Positions 1 through 7,696 of a stretch of DNA of 22,453 nt are shown in pieces. The notes beneath the pieces were generated by a model. The model saw only the letters and a list, made by a program, of their open reading frames with translations, was not told the origin of the DNA and searched no databases. Source of the stretch: Pseudomonadota bacterium (GTDB lineage: Bacteria; Desulfobacterota; Syntrophia; Syntrophales; UBA5619); the NCBI GenBank assembly GCA_018896355.1, contig JAHIMW010000150.1, positions 1-22,453 on the forward strand, written 5' to 3'. Positions within the stretch are counted from its first letter, which is position 1. Every line of letters begins with the position of its first letter. The translations under genes were made by a program, and so were the position numbers.

Positions 1-144
1 GAGGCAGCCGGGATGATCTATGCGATCACGGTCGACGGCCTGGGCGAGGTGAAGATCCTCGTCCCCGTCCCCGACTGGGATAGGGCAAAAGAGCTCCTCG
101 CCCGCTCCTACGACGACGGCGAGCTCCTCTGGGATAAGCTATAG
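1..144 (+). CDS. C-terminal fragment of a DUF2007-like protein (5' end outside window)
   Basis: The first 47 codons of the window are open and end in TAG at 142-144. The tail contains an IKILVP-type strand (VKILVPVPDWDRAKELL) followed by a helix. This resembles the end of DUF2007, a small alpha/beta domain described as a putative prokaryotic signal-transducing domain. DUF2007 proteins are usually short, so about half of the protein may be visible. No catalytic residues can be judged. It is followed at once by a degraded regulator gene, so nothing about an operon can be read. The family assignment rests on one short motif. Confidence 0.5.
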   Translation, partial: EAAGMIYAITVDGLGEVKILVPVPDWDRAKELLARSYDDGELLWDKL

Positions 145-228
145 TATGACGAAAACAGGCAGGACTTGTCGGAAGTTCGCAGCCATCTTGGAATAGGTAT
201 TCCGCTGAAAATTGAGCGCAACCCTTAA

Positions 229-522
229 TGCAGTGCGAATATCTGGTTTACCGAGGAGAGAAACCTGGAGGTCACCGTTCTGATCGACGCCCAGGTCAGC
301 CACTATTTCAAGCGCCGGAAGATGTTCCCAACCCAAGAGATTCGGGAGGAACGGCCGGACGGGTCGCTTGTCGTCTCCTTCCGGATGGGCCAGTACGAGG
401 CGATCCGGAACATCCTCAAATCCTGGATCCCCCATATCGTGATCTTGGGACCGGAAGAATTCAAGAAGGATTTTCTGGCGGATGTGAAGAGGTGGGTAAA
501 ACGGCAGGAAGCGGTGCAATAA
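229..522 (+). pseudogene. C-terminal fragment of a WYL-domain transcriptional regulator
   Basis: The frame opens directly after TAA at 226-228 and encodes about 97 residues. They match the region after the WYL domain (WCX domain) of WYL regulators: a strand reading NLEVTVLIDAQVSHYFKRRK, then FPTQEIREERPDGSLVVSF, then EAIRNILKSWIPHIVILGPEEF. In the family this is the last third of a protein of about 320 residues with an N-terminal winged helix-turn-helix. Neither the helix-turn-helix nor the WYL core is present upstream in any frame. The only internal ATG (322) would give 66 residues and starts in mid-domain. It is best read as a truncated remnant that no longer binds DNA. Confidence 0.7.
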
Positions 523-540
523 ACCGCATTACATTCGAAC

Positions 541-569
541 TTGCGGTAGGAATTCAAGTAGGATAAGAT
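541..569 (+). promoter_or_regulatory. Putative sigma-70 promoter of the cysteine peptidase gene
   Basis: TTGCGG at 541-546 and TAAGAT at 564-569 are separated by 17 bases and lie 50 bases before the peptidase start. The -35 box matches the consensus only partly. A 6-bp inverted repeat (ACCGCA/TGCGGT) overlaps the -35 side. Confidence 0.4.
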
Positions 570-618
570 CTAACAAGTGAAATTCTTTCCAATATCTTAG
601 ATGAGAGGAGGAATTACA

Positions 619-1290
619 ATGCTAAGGGTCGGTTCAACGGAAATCATGGTTATTAGCCCGATCGATACGACCAATGAAGGTCCTAAAGTACCTAAAGGTG
701 CGAAGGGATGGCAACCAGTTCATCTCATGCAGGGATCAATGGATGGGGCATGCGGATTGTATAGCCTCATGATGGCTCTCATAATCTGTGGTGTTGTCCG
801 TTACGATGATGCACGCGCATTTTATACTTTCGGCCCAAAGTCCAAGATCGGAAGGCTCTTCGAGTACTTTGGCGAATTGGGTCCGCTTGTCAAACAAGGG
901 ACCAATTTAGATCAAATGTTTACAGCGATTGATGAATACTGCCCCGGGCAGATCGATTTTCAGGGAGAAAAAAGCAAAGGACCTGATCTCATTGAGTTCA
1001 TTGATCAGAATATTATTGATAATCATCCTGTGTTGCTTATTTTATCTTTCAAAGGTGAGGGACATTGGGTTCTTGTCATAGGCCGTGAATGTGAGAGGCA
1101 GGGTAAAGAAAAAAAGCTATGCCGATTTCTAATACTTGATCCAAGTGAGGACACGTCCAAAATTTGTTCATGGAATGGTGTGATTGGCACTATAAAACAG
1201 AAGGGTAAGTACCCATACAGTTGGTGGACAAAGAAGGATCATGTACAATTAGAGTATGCACTGGCTATGTGGCCCAAGGAACATAAATAA
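619..1290 (+). CDS. Papain/C39-like cysteine peptidase family protein
   Basis: The protein has 223 residues from ATG 619. That start is preferred over the in-frame ATG 601 because GAGGAGGA at 604-611 gives a strong ribosome binding site about 7 bases before it. The elements of a papain-fold peptidase are present in order: Q38 as oxyanion glutamine, C45 in QGSMDGACGLYSL, H149 in GEGHWVLVIG, and D164 in LILDPS. This order fits bacterial C39-like proteins. No signal peptide or membrane segment is seen, so a cytoplasmic protein is likely. The substrate is unknown: no ABC exporter, bacteriocin precursor or inhibitor gene is adjacent. Base composition is clearly more AT-rich than smc, which suggests acquisition by transfer. 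The fold is fairly sure; actual protease activity is inferred. Confidence 0.7.
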   Translation: MLRVGSTEIMVISPIDTTNEGPKVPKGAKGWQPVHLMQGSMDGACGLYSLMMALIICGVVRYDDARAFYTFGPKSKIGRLFEYFGELGPLVKQGTNLDQMFTAIDEYCPGQIDFQGEKSKGPDLIEFIDQNIIDNHPVLLILSFKGEGHWVLVIGRECERQGKEKKLCRFLILDPSEDTSKICSWNGVIGTIKQKGKYPYSWWTKKDHVQLEYALAMWPKEHK

Positions 1291-1680
1291 TTCATGAATT
1301 ATTATGAAAGAGGATGTCCCATCCATGAAAAAATGATCAGCAGCTAAGAGCCTCCACATTTCGAATTCAATGATCTGGCCCGATCAGCCGCCCTGAACAT
1401 TAGGTATTTGGAAGTCTGGATTATCCTGTCCTTGATGCTCTATATCGATAACAATGAAGGAAGCGGTACGCAAGGTGCGCGCCGGCCACCTGACGGATGG
1501 CCGTCACGCCCCTTGCATCTTTCCCGTCCCCCCTGCATTCCCCGGAGGGGGAATTCCCGACCGCCCGCATCTCAGGCTGATCGAGTGGGGTCAGGCGACG
1601 GAAAGGAACGGGATGACGATCAGAAGAGAGGTGTTGGACGGGTGAATCAAAAAAAATCCAAATAAAATCCTCAGGGATAT
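1291..1680. other. Intergenic stretch without a recognisable gene
   Basis: About 390 bases separate the peptidase from the antitoxin promoter. The first part is AT-rich and holds a small inverted repeat (GGATG/CATCC, 1312-1324). From about 1465 to 1640 the sequence becomes GC-rich, with open frames of 63 and 85 codons on the plus strand and 99 on the minus strand. None has a ribosome binding site or family resemblance that I can recognise. It may be the remnant of a gene. Confidence 0.4.
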
Positions 1681-1683
1681 TCC

Positions 1684-1713
1684 TTGACTTTCCAACCTGC
1701 CGGAACATAATAT
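1684..1713 (+). promoter_or_regulatory. Putative promoter of the VapB-type antitoxin gene
   Basis: TTGACT (1684-1689) and TAATAT (1708-1713) are separated by 18 bases, about 50 bases before the antitoxin ATG. A second TTGACA at 1714-1719 directly abuts the -10 box. Toxin-antitoxin promoters are usually autorepressed; no clear operator palindrome is visible here. Confidence 0.5.
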
Positions 1714-1765
1714 TTGACAAAAGATCGTTTTTTCAGTCAGTAAGGTTCAGCAAGGAGTGAGCATC

Positions 1766-1984
1766 ATGAGAATCGTTGTAACAGAACAAGGCGTCTTGAT
1801 TCCCAAAAACTGGCTACCCGATGTCCGTGAGGTGGATATTCAGAAGGACAAAGATGTGATCCTTGTGAAACCCAGCCCGGCCCGCGATCCAATTCAGGGG
1901 TTGGGGGCAGATCCTGTTGAGTGCGGTAGCGCAGATGGTTCCGAGCACCATGATGGATATCTGTATGGCGGTGCCGCTACGTGA
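1766..1984 (+). CDS. VapB-type antitoxin (AbrB/MazE-like N-terminus)
   Basis: The protein has 72 residues. ATG 1766 is chosen over GTG 1757 because AAGGA (1752-1756) sits 9 bases before the ATG but directly against the GTG. The N-terminus, MRIVVTEQGVLIPKNWL, looks like a swapped-hairpin DNA-binding half. The C-terminus, DPIQGLGADPV then SEHHDGYLYG, is the typical tail of antitoxins paired with PIN-domain toxins and is the part that binds and blocks the toxin. The cognate toxin downstream is truncated, so this is probably an orphan antitoxin that may still bind DNA or neutralise a related toxin elsewhere. The assignment rests on the tail motif and gene order. Confidence 0.75.
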   Translation: MRIVVTEQGVLIPKNWLPDVREVDIQKDKDVILVKPSPARDPIQGLGADPVECGSADGSEHHDGYLYGGAAT

Positions 1985-2182
1985 AGCAGCTCTTCGGTGC
2001 AAATCGTCCATGTCAGCGAGAAATTGTTTGATGCGTCTTGGGAGTACTTTAAAAAGCATTCCGACAAAATGTATTCGCTGACGGACTGTGCCTCCTTCGT
2101 TACGATGGAGGAAATGAAAATCGAGGCCGCCCTGGCTTTCGATCAGCATTTCATCCAGGCTGGATTCAAGAAACTGCCCTAA
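1985..2182 (+). pseudogene. VapC-type PIN-domain toxin, N-terminal half deleted
   Basis: The frame from 1997 gives 61 residues matching the second half of PIN-domain VapC toxins: QIVHVSEKLFDASWEYF, then DKMYSLTDCASFVTMEE, then AALAFDQHFIQAGFKKLP. The acidic residues of the back half (D of TDC, D of AFDQHF) are kept. The N-terminal strand with the first metal-binding aspartate is absent, and the antitoxin stop lies only 12 bases before GTG 1997. In intact systems about 130-140 codons follow the antitoxin, so 70-80 codons are missing. The stretch 1981-2004 reads VKQLFGAN in another frame, which may be toxin sequence displaced by a frameshift. RNase activity is not expected. Confidence 0.75.
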
Positions 2183-2353
2183 TATTGCCCTTCAATAGTC
2201 TTCCTGCGAGGTGACCCGCGACGCCCCGTGAGTTCGGGACAAACCATCTCTCTTTCGGCAGCGCGCCGGCTACCTGCCATCCCATTTTCCCCCTCCCCTC
2301 CACCATATATTGTGGTTCTCCCCCACGATCCCCACAGCGGATTGTATTTTTTC

Positions 2354-2382
2354 TTTACAAATCCATTTTCTTCTGATAGAAT
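2354..2382 (+). promoter_or_regulatory. Putative sigma-70 promoter of smc
   Basis: TTTACA (2354-2359), 17 bases, TAGAAT (2377-2382); the start codon follows 37 bases later. The surroundings are AT-rich compared with the flanking GC-rich sequence. The preceding interval 2183-2353 holds no recognisable gene. Confidence 0.6.
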
Positions 2383-2419
2383 CCACTCAAAATTAGCTAT
2401 CTAACGGATTTAAAAGAAG

Positions 2420-5400
2420 ATGAGGCTAAAAAGACTCGAAATTACCGGTTTCAAATCCTTCAGGGAGAAGGTTGTCGTCGATTTCTCCCCCGGGATCAGC
2501 GGCATTGTCGGCCCCAACGGCTGCGGCAAGAGCAACATCGCCGACGCAATCCGCTGGGTCATGGGCGAGCAGCGGGTCAAGACCCTCCGCGGGAAGAAGA
2601 TGGACGACGTGATCTTCAACGGCTCGGAGGAGGCCGCCCCTGTCGGCATGGCCGAGGTCTCCATGATCCTCACGGCGGACGGGCAGCAGTTCCCCGGCAA
2701 TTACGCGGAATGCAGCGAGATGATGATCGCCCGTCGCCTCTTTCGCGACGGGGAGAGCGAATACACGATCAACAAGATTCCGTGCCGCCTGCTGGACGTC
2801 CGGGAATTCTTCATGGGCACGGGGGTCGGCGCCCGGACCTACTCCCTTGTCGAGCAGGGCAGCGTCGCCTCCCTTGTCGAGGCGAAGCCGGAAGATCGGC
2901 GGCAGTTCATCGAAGAGGCGGCCGGCATCTCCAAATACAAGAGCCGGAAGGAGTCCGCGGTCCGGAAGATGGAGGCGACCCGGGAGAACATGGTCCGCCT
3001 GAACGACATCCTCCGCGAGGTGAAGACCCAACTCAACTCGATCTCCCGCCAGGCGAAGAAGGCGGAGCAGTACAAGGCTTTGAAGCAGTCCCTCAAAGAG
3101 GCCGAGCTTACCGCCGCCCTCCAGACCTGCGCCGACCTGTCCGCCTGCCTTGCCTCCCGGGAAGAGGAGAAACAGGCGCTCCAAAACCGGGAGACGGAGG
3201 TCCGGACACGCCTGCAGTCCATCGAGGCCGCCCTGGAGAAACTGAAGGCGGAGGCCCTCGAAAACGAAGGGCTGATCTCGGCCCACCAGGAAAAACGCTA
3301 CGGCACGAAAAACGCTATCAATATCAAGGAACAGGGGATCGAATTCTCCCGGCGGAAAATCGCCGATCTTGCCGCGAGACGGGCGAAGGACCTTGCGGAA
3401 GGCGAGGCCCTGAAACGGCGCGAGGGCGAGACCGACGGCGAAATCGCCTCCCTCCGGGCCGCCGCGGCCGAGGCGGAAGAGAGGGTCGGGACGCTCCGGA
3501 AGGAGGTCGCCGAGGGGGCGCAGGCCCTCGAAGAACTCCGGCGGATGGACCGGACCTGCCGGCAGGCCCTCGAGGAAAAGAAGGTCCGGTACATCGATAT
3601 CGTCTCCGAAAAGGCCAAGCTGAAAAACATGGTCGTCGGCCTTGCCCGGATGGTCGAAGACTTCGGGAAACGGGAGGCCAAGGAGGTCCGGGAGATCGAG
3701 GAAACCGGGAAGCGGTCGGCGGAACTCCGCCGCACGCTGGAAAGACTAAGCTCCGGGCTGGCCGTCGACGAGGAGGTTTTTGCGGAACTCGGACAGAGGC
3801 GGGAGGAGATCGCCGACGAGTTGGAACGCGCCCGTGGGGATCTGGCGGAGGCCGAGGAAAAGATCGCCGGGCTCCGCGAAGAGAACAGCCGGAAGGCGGC
3901 GAGACTCGCCTCTCTCAGGGAATTCGAAGAGAGCTACGCCGGATGCAACGAGGGTGTCAAGTCCCTGATGACAGGCGGCAAGGGGTCCGGCCGGCCGGGT
4001 CTCTCCCGCGAGCTCTTCCTGGGCCTCGTCGCCGACCACATCCGCGTCCCAAGGGAGTACGAAACGGCAGTAGAGGCGGTCCTCGGGGAGAAGCTCCAGT
4101 ACGTCGTGGTGAAGGATCAGGCGGACGGCGTCCGGGCGATCGACTACCTGAAAAGCGCCTCCCTCGGCCGCGGAAGTTTCGTCCCTCTGGAGATCCGACC
4201 CCACGCCTCCGGCGCCTCCCTCGCAGTGCACGAACATCTCCGGGATGCGGTCCCGCTGATCGAACGGATCACGGTCCGGGAGGATTGCCGGGCGATCGTC
4301 AACGAACTGTTGGGCGACGTCCTTCTGATCCCGAACCTCGGGAGCGGCATCTCCCTCTGGCGGCAGAACGGCTTCTGCGGCACCTTCGTCACACCGGAGG
4401 GGGACATCATCAGTCCGAGCGGCATCCTGACGGGCGGGAGCGGCAACGGCAACGACCGGAGCCTGCTGCGCAACCGGCGTGAAATCGCCGAGCTTACCGA
4501 AGAGGTTGCAAAGCTCCAGGCCGAACTCCAGCAGGAGCAGGAAGGCCGGAAAAAAGCCGCCGCCCTGATCGCCCAGTGGGACGAAGAGCTCCTCCGGCTC
4601 CGTTCCCAGGTCCACCTCACGGAACTCCGGATCAACGGCCTCCGAAAGGACGTCGAACGGTACGAAGGCGAATTGCGCCAGGTCGGGGAGCGGCTCAAGG
4701 TCCTCCATTTCAATCGGGAAAACCTCGCCGCGGAGGCCGCCGACGCCCGGGGGAAGATCGCACGGCACGAGGCGGAGATGAAGGCCATCGAAGGCAAAGA
4801 GGCGGCGCTCAACGGGGCGATGGCAGGCGACCGGGAGCGGGGGGATGCGCTCCGGGCAGATCTGGAAGAGCGGGAGCACGCCCTCACCGAACGGAAAGTC
4901 CGCCTGGCCTCCCTCGAAGAAAAGCGGGAGGCCGACCGGAGGACGCTGGCCCGTCTGGAAGACTCGCTTGTCGACCACTCCCGCGAGATCGCCGCCCGGA
5001 CGGCCGACGCGGAGACCTGTGAACGCGAAGCGCAGACGCTTGCCGGTCAGATCGCCGCTGAGGAAGAGGCGCTCAAAGGCCTCTACGCCGAATGCGAAAC
5101 CATAGAAAAGACCCTCTCCGGAAAGCGGGACGCCCAGCAGCAGAAGGAGGCCCTCCTCCGCGCGTGGGAGGCGGAGATCCGGGAGATCAAGAAGGTCCTC
5201 GACGGACAGCTCCGCGAAGGGACCGAACTGGAGGTCGCCGCCCGGGAGATTGTGCTGCAGATGGAGAACCTCCAGCGGAATATCCGGGAGAAGTACGGCG
5301 CGGACCTCGCGCAGCTCCTCCCGAAATTCCATCCGCTCGAGGAGGAGGCTCTGGCGGCGCTTGCCGACCGGTTCGAACGGGACCGGCGGGCCGTCGAGAA

Positions 5401-5995
5401 TTTCGGTGAGGTCAACCTCCTCGCCCTTTCCGAGCACGAAGAGCTGAAGACCCGCTTCGAATTTCTCACCGGCCAGATTGCCGACCTGAACGCCTCCCTG
5501 GATACGCTCCAGAAGACGATCACCCGGATCAACACCATCTCCCGGCAGCGGTTCGCCGAAACCTTCGCGGGGGTCAACCAGTGCTTCCAGCAGGTCTTCT
5601 CCCGCCTCTTCCCCGGCGGCCGGGCTGTACTCAGCCTGACCGACGAGAACGATCTCCTCGAAACGGGCGTGGACATCGAGATCCGGATCCCGGGGAAACG
5701 GACGCAGAGCGTCTCGCTCCTCTCCGGCGGCGAAAAGTCTCTGTCGGCGATCGCGTTGATCTTCTCGATCCTGCTCTACCGCCCCGTACCCTTCGTTCTG
5801 CTGGACGAGGTTGATGCGGCGCTCGACGACACGAACATCGCGCTTTTCAGCCGCCTGGTGAAGGATACCGCGGCCCAATCCCAGATCCTGATGATCACCC
5901 ACAACAAAAAATCGATGGAAATCGTGGACAGCCTCTACGGCGTCACGATCCTGAAGCAGGGGGTCTCCACGCTGGTATCCGTGAGCCTCAACTGA
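2420..5995 (+). CDS. smc: Chromosome segregation protein SMC
   Basis: At 1191 residues this is full length for bacterial SMC, the ATPase of the SMC-ScpAB condensin that compacts and segregates the chromosome. The N-terminal head has Walker A GPNGCGKS at 31-38. Long heptad-rich coiled coils run from about 170-500 and 680-1000. They flank a hinge at about 505-675 that includes GDIISPSGILTGGSGNG near its end. The C-terminal head has the ABC signature LSGGEKS at 1101-1107 and Walker B FVLLDE at 1125-1130 followed by a D-loop. The ribosome binding site is weak (AGAAG directly before ATG 2420). ScpA and ScpB are not in this window. ftsY follows 118 bases after the stop with its own possible promoter. 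The very GC-rich codon use creates long spurious frames on both strands. Confidence 0.98.
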   Translation: MRLKRLEITGFKSFREKVVVDFSPGISGIVGPNGCGKSNIADAIRWVMGEQRVKTLRGKKMDDVIFNGSEEAAPVGMAEVSMILTADGQQFPGNYAECSEMMIARRLFRDGESEYTINKIPCRLLDVREFFMGTGVGARTYSLVEQGSVASLVEAKPEDRRQFIEEAAGISKYKSRKESAVRKMEATRENMVRLNDILREVKTQLNSISRQAKKAEQYKALKQSLKEAELTAALQTCADLSACLASREEEKQALQNRETEVRTRLQSIEAALEKLKAEALENEGLISAHQEKRYGTKNAINIKEQGIEFSRRKIADLAARRAKDLAEGEALKRREGETDGEIASLRAAAAEAEERVGTLRKEVAEGAQALEELRRMDRTCRQALEEKKVRYIDIVSEKAKLKNMVVGLARMVEDFGKREAKEVREIEETGKRSAELRRTLERLSSGLAVDEEVFAELGQRREEIADELERARGDLAEAEEKIAGLREENSRKAARLASLREFEESYAGCNEGVKSLMTGGKGSGRPGLSRELFLGLVADHIRVPREYETAVEAVLGEKLQYVVVKDQADGVRAIDYLKSASLGRGSFVPLEIRPHASGASLAVHEHLRDAVPLIERITVREDCRAIVNELLGDVLLIPNLGSGISLWRQNGFCGTFVTPEGDIISPSGILTGGSGNGNDRSLLRNRREIAELTEEVAKLQAELQQEQEGRKKAAALIAQWDEELLRLRSQVHLTELRINGLRKDVERYEGELRQVGERLKVLHFNRENLAAEAADARGKIARHEAEMKAIEGKEAALNGAMAGDRERGDALRADLEEREHALTERKVRLASLEEKREADRRTLARLEDSLVDHSREIAARTADAETCEREAQTLAGQIAAEEEALKGLYAECETIEKTLSGKRDAQQQKEALLRAWEAEIREIKKVLDGQLREGTELEVAAREIVLQMENLQRNIREKYGADLAQLLPKFHPLEEEALAALADRFERDRRAVENFGEVNLLALSEHEELKTRFEFLTGQIADLNASLDTLQKTITRINTISRQRFAETFAGVNQCFQQVFSRLFPGGRAVLSLTDENDLLETGVDIEIRIPGKRTQSVSLLSGGEKSLSAIALIFSILLYRPVPFVLLDEVDAALDDTNIALFSRLVKDTAAQSQILMITHNKKSMEIVDSLYGVTILKQGVSTLVSVSLN

Positions 5996-6010
5996 GTTCT
6001 CCTTTCTTTC

Positions 6011-6040
6011 TTTACATTTGCTATCAAAAAGCATTATAAA
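6011..6040 (+). promoter_or_regulatory. Possible promoter of ftsY
   Basis: TTTACA (6011-6016) and TATAAA (6035-6040) are separated by 18 bases in a short AT-rich island between smc and ftsY. The ftsY start lies about 73 bases further on. Read-through from smc is also possible because no terminator is seen between the genes. Confidence 0.4.
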
Positions 6041-6113
6041 AAAACCCGCGCCGGCGCGCACGTCCCGCTTGAACGGATCGGCGCCGGTACAACCCCATTT
6101 CAGGAACGGATGC

Positions 6114-7058
6114 ATGGAAACGGAAAACGGCAAAAGGGGATTTTTCGACCGCCTGAAAACGGGGCTTGCCAAAACCCGGAAGCTCCTTCTGACGGACGTC
6201 GACGACATCCTCCTCGGAAGCAAGGAGATCGATCAGGCGCTCTTCGACGAGTTGGAAGAGGCGCTCATCGCGGCGGATGTGGGACCGGCGTTCACCGCTG
6301 AACTCATCGAATCATTGAAGGAAAAGGTGAAACGCAAGGAGCTCGCCAGTCCCGAAGTCCTCAAAAAGGTCCTCCGGGAGACGATGCGGGAGATCCTGCT
6401 TAGGAACGAGGCGCCGCTGAAGATCCCAACGGACAAGACCTACACGATCATGGTCGTCGGGGTGAACGGCACGGGGAAGACCACGACCATCGGCAAACTC
6501 GCCCGCAACCTGAAGGAGGAGGGCCGCGCGGTGACGCTCGTCGCCGCCGACACGTTCAGGGCGGCGGCCATCGAGCAGTTGGAGGTCTGGGCAAAACGGG
6601 TGAATGTCCCGCTGATCCGGCAGGCCGCCAACGCCGATCCCGCCGCCGTCGTCTTCGACGCGATCCGCGCCGCCAAGGCCGGCCCTCCCGGCGTGCTCAT
6701 CATCGACACGGCAGGCCGCCTCCATACGAAAGTAAACCTGATGGAGGAGCTCAAGAAAATGAAGCGGATCATGGGGCGCGAACTCCCCGGCGCGCCGCAT
6801 GAGGTCCTTCTCGTCCTCGACGCGACGACCGGCCAGAACGCAATTGCTCAGGCGAAGATGTTCAGGGACGAGATCGGCGTCACGGGCCTCATCCTGACGA
6901 AGTTGGACGGAACTTCAAAGGGGGGCGTCGTCGTCCGGATTGCAAAAGAGCTGGGGATTCCTCTCCGCTACATCGGCGTCGGAGAACAGTTGGACGACCT
7001 TCACTTCTTCCGGGCCGAGGAGTTCGTCGAGGCCCTCTTTGAGCCGGACGGCCGCTGA
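6114..7058 (+). CDS. ftsY: Signal recognition particle receptor FtsY
   Basis: The protein has 314 residues from ATG 6114 (AGGAA at 6102-6106, 7 bases upstream). An upstream in-frame TTG at 6018 lies inside the likely promoter and lacks a ribosome binding site, so it is not used. FtsY is the membrane-associated GTPase that docks SRP-bound ribosomes at the translocon. GTPase elements are all present: G1 GVNGTGKTT (116-124), G2 DTFRAAAIEQL (146-156), G3 DTAGR (198-202), G4 TKLDG (262-266) and the closing GVGEQLDDL (288-296). An N domain of about 95 residues precedes them. The long acidic A domain of E. coli FtsY is missing. The short amphipathic start (KRGFFDRLKTGLAKTRKLL) probably serves membrane targeting. 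Confidence 0.97.
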   Translation: METENGKRGFFDRLKTGLAKTRKLLLTDVDDILLGSKEIDQALFDELEEALIAADVGPAFTAELIESLKEKVKRKELASPEVLKKVLRETMREILLRNEAPLKIPTDKTYTIMVVGVNGTGKTTTIGKLARNLKEEGRAVTLVAADTFRAAAIEQLEVWAKRVNVPLIRQAANADPAAVVFDAIRAAKAGPPGVLIIDTAGRLHTKVNLMEELKKMKRIMGRELPGAPHEVLLVLDATTGQNAIAQAKMFRDEIGVTGLILTKLDGTSKGGVVVRIAKELGIPLRYIGVGEQLDDLHFFRAEEFVEALFEPDGR

Positions 7059-7085
7059 GGCGACCCACAAAAAAAGGAGATCCTC

Positions 7086-7265
7086 ATGGATCTCAAACCC
7101 CTCTTCGAGCCCCGGACTATGGCGGTATTCGGGGTCTCATCGAGCAACTACCGCCATCCGGCCAACGAGATCTTCACGAAGAACCTTCTTCGCTACCCGG
7201 TGAAAGTTTACGGAGTCAACCCCCGCATCATCCTGAAGAGGATAAACGGGGCGGTTTCCCGTTGA
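7086..7265 (+). pseudogene. N-terminal stub of an ADP-forming acyl-CoA synthetase / CoA-binding protein
   Basis: AAGGAG just upstream (AAAAAAAGGAGATCCTC) places an ATG at 7086 with good spacing. The first 45 residues are typical of the CoA-binding Rossmann domain that opens ADP-forming acetyl-CoA synthetase-like and protein acetyltransferase enzymes: MDLKPLFEPRTMAVFGVSSS, then RHPANEIFTKNLLRYPVKVYGVNPR. The resemblance stops after VNP, and the frame closes at 7263-7265 after 59 residues. Intact proteins have 450-900 residues. The spacing after ftsY (27 bases) suggests that it was once the next gene of that transcription unit. The 3' part was lost at or near 7215, just before the tRNA gene. 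A translated but non-functional peptide is likely. Confidence 0.7.
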
Positions 7266-7366
7266 CCAAGGGGCGGCCCGGTACGGGTTGGAAAAACGGG
7301 ACCGACGGATGGGTTGACATCATCAGGCCGCCGGCCTCCCGGATTCGTTGGCGGGGAGATCAAATA

Positions 7367-7395
7367 TTGACACTCTCCGCAAAGCGTGTTAGACG
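7367..7395 (+). promoter_or_regulatory. Promoter of the tRNA-Arg gene
   Basis: TTGACA at 7367-7372, a 17-base spacer, and TAGACG at 7390-7395. The predicted start near 7402 leaves a leader of about 13 bases before the tRNA. A GC-rich discriminator (GGGCCG) follows the -10 box, as is common for stable RNA promoters. Confidence 0.6.
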
Positions 7396-7414
7396 GGCCG
7401 TCTCTCATCGGATT

Positions 7415-7491
7415 GCCCCTGTAGCTCAGACGGATAGAGCGACGGATTCCTAATCCGCAGGCCGCGTGTTCGAATCACGCCAGGGGCACCA
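7415..7491 (+). tRNA. tRNA-Arg (anticodon CCU), CCA encoded
   Basis: A complete cloverleaf can be folded. The acceptor stem is GCCCCTG/CAGGGGC, the D arm GCTC/GAGC, and the anticodon arm CGGA/TCCG around the loop TTCCTAA with anticodon CCT. The T arm is GCGTG/CACGC with loop TTCGAAT, and the encoded tail is ACCA. The outermost anticodon-stem pair is an A-C mismatch. It reads AGG codons. tRNA-Arg genes are frequent integration sites, and the sequence on both sides of this one is rearranged. Confidence 0.95.
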
Positions 7492-7537
7492 GTTAAATCA
7501 ATGAGTTAGAAATATTGTTTGACACCTCGTTTTTTTC

Positions 7538-7559
7538 ATTGCTACCCTATTGCTACCCC
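7538..7559 (+). repeat. Two tandem copies of an 11-bp repeat (ATTGCTACCCY)
   Basis: ATTGCTACCCT (7538-7548) is followed without gap by ATTGCTACCCC (7549-7559), 47 bases after the tRNA 3' end. Short direct repeats beside a tRNA can be arm-type integrase binding sites left by an integrated element. No integrase gene is present in the window. Confidence 0.6.
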
Positions 7560-7696
7560 TTACAGCTATTTTCCGTGATCATCGATGAGCATTGACAGGC
7601 TTTACCAGAACGTTGAGTTCAGGAAGCGCATGCGGTCTCCACCTTATCCTCAGTCTCAGTAAGGGATCGATGTGAGGATTACCTTTTGAACTTCGG

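Noticed and set aside
1408..1720. Overlapping frames of 63-99 codons in a GC-rich patch
   Set aside because: No ribosome binding site and no recognisable family in any of the three; cannot be supported as genes.
2710..4482. 590-codon plus-strand frame inside smc
   Set aside because: Out-of-frame reading of smc; arginine/glycine/proline-rich nonsense protein.
6018..6113. Longer ftsY reading frame starting at TTG 6018
   Set aside because: The codon lies within a likely promoter, lacks a ribosome binding site, and the added residues are not FtsY-like; ATG 6114 has a good site.
3746..6223. 825-codon open frame on the minus strand opposite smc and ftsY
   Set aside because: Antisense frame produced by GC-rich codon bias; it lies fully opposite two certain genes and its product has no family features.
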